Shown one piece after another: positions 4,858 through 6,798 of a stretch of DNA of 6,798 bases (its first letter is position 1; each line of letters opens with the position of its first letter). The stretch is from the NCBI GenBank assembly GCA_013698135.1, contig JACCVM010000107.1, positions 1-6,798 of the forward strand, given 5' to 3'. Below the pieces are notes generated by a model. The model did not search any database. It saw only the letters and a program-made list of their open reading frames with translations, and was not told the DNA's origin. The translations under genes and the position numbers were made by a program. Origin of the DNA: Euzebyaceae bacterium. GTDB taxonomy: Bacteria > Actinomycetota > Nitriliruptoria > Euzebyales > Egibacteraceae.

Positions 4858-5687
4858 GCTCCGCGGCCTCCGGTGACCTCCCGCTCCCCGGCCTCCTGCT
4901 CGTGCACGATGTCGCTGCGGCCCACCTGGACCAGACGCAGCACCGTGACCAGCAGCAGGCCGCCCGCCATGTTGGCCAGCAGGGCCCACAGCATCGCGGC
5001 CAGCCACTGGGCGTAGCCGAACGGTGCGCCGGCGTGCAACGCGGCGAACATCTCCAGCGCCGAGACGATCACGTGGTTGAGCGGCACCGCGGCCAGCACG
5101 AAGGGCATCGTCACCGCGGCGACGATCTTGACCCCCGACGACTCGGTGTTGCGCTCCATCCAGGTCATGATGGTGATGACCGCGCCGCCCAGGATGCCGA
5201 GGGCGAACGCCTCCCAGCCGAGGCCCAGATCGACGTAGTGGCTCCCCAGCTCCACCGCGGTGGCGCGCACCCGCGGCACGGCACCGATCAGCAGCCATGT
5301 GAAGAGCCAGCCAGCGACAAGGTTGCAGGCCAGCGTGCCGAACCACAGCCGCAGCAGGCTGCGGATCGACGAGCGCCCGGCGACGACCGCGGCGACCGGC
5401 ACCAGGAAGTTCTCGGTGAACAGCTCACTGCCGGCGACCGTCAGGGCGATGAAGCCGATGGTGAAGGCGAGGGCCGCAAGCAGCCTCGAGCCGGTCTCGG
5501 CCTGCACCAGCAACAGCGCCAGCACCCCGATGCCAAGATCGACGCCGCCGACGAACCCCGTCGAGAGCAGCCCCGGCCAGGTGCGGCGCAGTCGCTCCGC
5601 GCCCTCGTCGACCGAGGAGTGGAACGCCGAGGCGATCTGATCATCGGAACCCGACCGATCGTCGTCCTCGCGGGAGCTGGGTGACAG
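4812..5687 (-). CDS. Formate/nitrite transporter (FNT/FocA-like) family membrane protein; start codon unresolved
   Basis: FNT proteins are pentameric inner-membrane channels for small monovalent anions such as formate and nitrite. About six hydrophobic segments are visible (numbering from CTG 5687): roughly 38-61, 69-86, 111-137, 158-176, 187-203 and 228-250. The family motif SELFTEN is at 87-93, and the His in LNHVIV, matching the central pore His of FocA, is His205. A hydrophilic tail of about 40 residues ends the protein. The only ATG/GTG/TTG in this frame is GTG 5525, which lies inside the first membrane segment and would remove the conserved RRTWPGLLSTGFVGG part. The frame is coding-like up to about 5640. 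It is open only to a TGA near 5718, where the sole alternative starts are CTG codons. I extended it to CTG 5687, giving 291 residues, a normal FNT length. It lies downstream of korB, two bases from an overlap if started here. The substrate is not determinable. Confidence 0.85.
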   Translation of the reverse strand: MSPSSREDDDRSGSDDQIASAFHSSVDEGAERLRRTWPGLLSTGFVGGVDLGIGVLALLLVQAETGSRLLAALAFTIGFIALTVAGSELFTENFLVPVAAVVAGRSSIRSLLRLWFGTLACNLVAGWLFTWLLIGAVPRVRATAVELGSHYVDLGLGWEAFALGILGGAVITIMTWMERNTESSGVKIVAAVTMPFVLAAVPLNHVIVSALEMFAALHAGAPFGYAQWLAAMLWALLANMAGGLLLVTVLRLVQVGRSDIVHEQEAGEREVTGGRGAQSEQEGQRPEKRSS

Positions 5688-5698
5688 GTCCGCGGCAG

Positions 5699-6744
<1,046 letters not shown>

Positions 6745-6748
<4 letters not shown>

Positions 6749-6798
6749 GCCGGCACCTCCTCGCCGAGCTCGGCCAGCTCGGCCATGATCACGTCGGT
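6745..6798 (-). CDS. korA: 3' end of the preceding gene, probably the oxidoreductase alpha subunit
   Basis: A minus-strand frame entering from the window edge encodes 17 residues (TDVIMAELAELGEEVPA) and a TGA that overlaps the korB start in ATGA. The fragment is too short to identify by sequence. The assignment to the alpha subunit KorA rests on the near-universal korA-korB order and the overlap. Confidence 0.65.
6755..6761 (-). promoter_or_regulatory. Perfect Shine-Dalgarno (AGGAGGT) of korB
   Basis: AGGAGGT on the minus strand lies six bases before the korB ATG, inside the end of the preceding gene. It is the strongest ribosome binding site in the window and suggests high expression of korB. 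Confidence 0.8.

Noticed and set aside
4716..5684. A 322-codon + strand open frame rich in Gln, Arg and His, antisense to the FNT gene
   Set aside because: The composition is the typical shadow of a GC-rich membrane protein gene. The minus strand gives regular hydrophobic helices and the FNT motif, and the + strand product shows no recognisable domain. It also overlaps the end of the Fur-family gene in another frame.

Overview
This is a high-GC (roughly 70%) bacterial window with the codon use and gene families of an Actinomycetota chromosome. The evidence is a WhiB-family protein (a family essentially confined to Actinobacteria and their phages), a DnaQ-UvrC fusion protein of the type found near trpD in mycobacteria and streptomycetes, and the KorAB-type 2-oxoacid:ferredoxin oxidoreductase. 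I cannot assign a genus. I see no transposase, tRNA, rRNA or CRISPR array, and it reads as a gene-dense ordinary chromosomal region.

Left part, + strand (1-2779): the last 72 codons of a flavin-dependent pyridine nucleotide-disulfide oxidoreductase (mercuric-reductase/lipoamide-dehydrogenase superfamily); an intergenic hairpin; a small WhiB-type Fe-S regulator; a 603-residue DEDDh exonuclease/GIY-YIG (UvrC N-terminal half-like) fusion; and, overlapping it by four bases, a 97-residue stand-alone Lrp/AsnC ligand-binding (RAM) domain protein.

Middle, - strand (2805-4327): trpD (anthranilate phosphoribosyltransferase), convergent with the RAM gene and translationally coupled to an upstream gene for a degenerate response-regulator receiver protein. 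A short divergent intergenic region (about 4328-4458) then carries a 9-bp inverted repeat and a good sigma-70-like promoter for a Fur-family regulator on the + strand. The metal ligands of that regulator match the peroxide sensor PerR at all five regulatory positions.

Right part, - strand (4812-6798): the last 18 codons of a probable korA, korB with a perfect Shine-Dalgarno, and a formate/nitrite transporter (FNT) family gene. The FNT reading frame clearly continues upstream of its only canonical start codon. The 3' ends of the Fur-family gene and the FNT gene overlap by 46 bp tail to tail.

Functionally this is mostly core metabolism and stress or regulation: tryptophan biosynthesis, ferredoxin-linked 2-oxoacid oxidation, anion transport, DNA repair, and three regulators. 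Fe-S clusters or oxidant sensing recur (WhiB, the UvrC-like cysteines, KorB, the PerR-like protein), but a joint role is only my inference. I do not see a convincing new multi-gene system. The most unusual points are the coupled degenerate receiver-trpD pair, the missing FNT start codon, and the PerR-like regulator with its promoter-proximal palindrome and no catalase neighbour.
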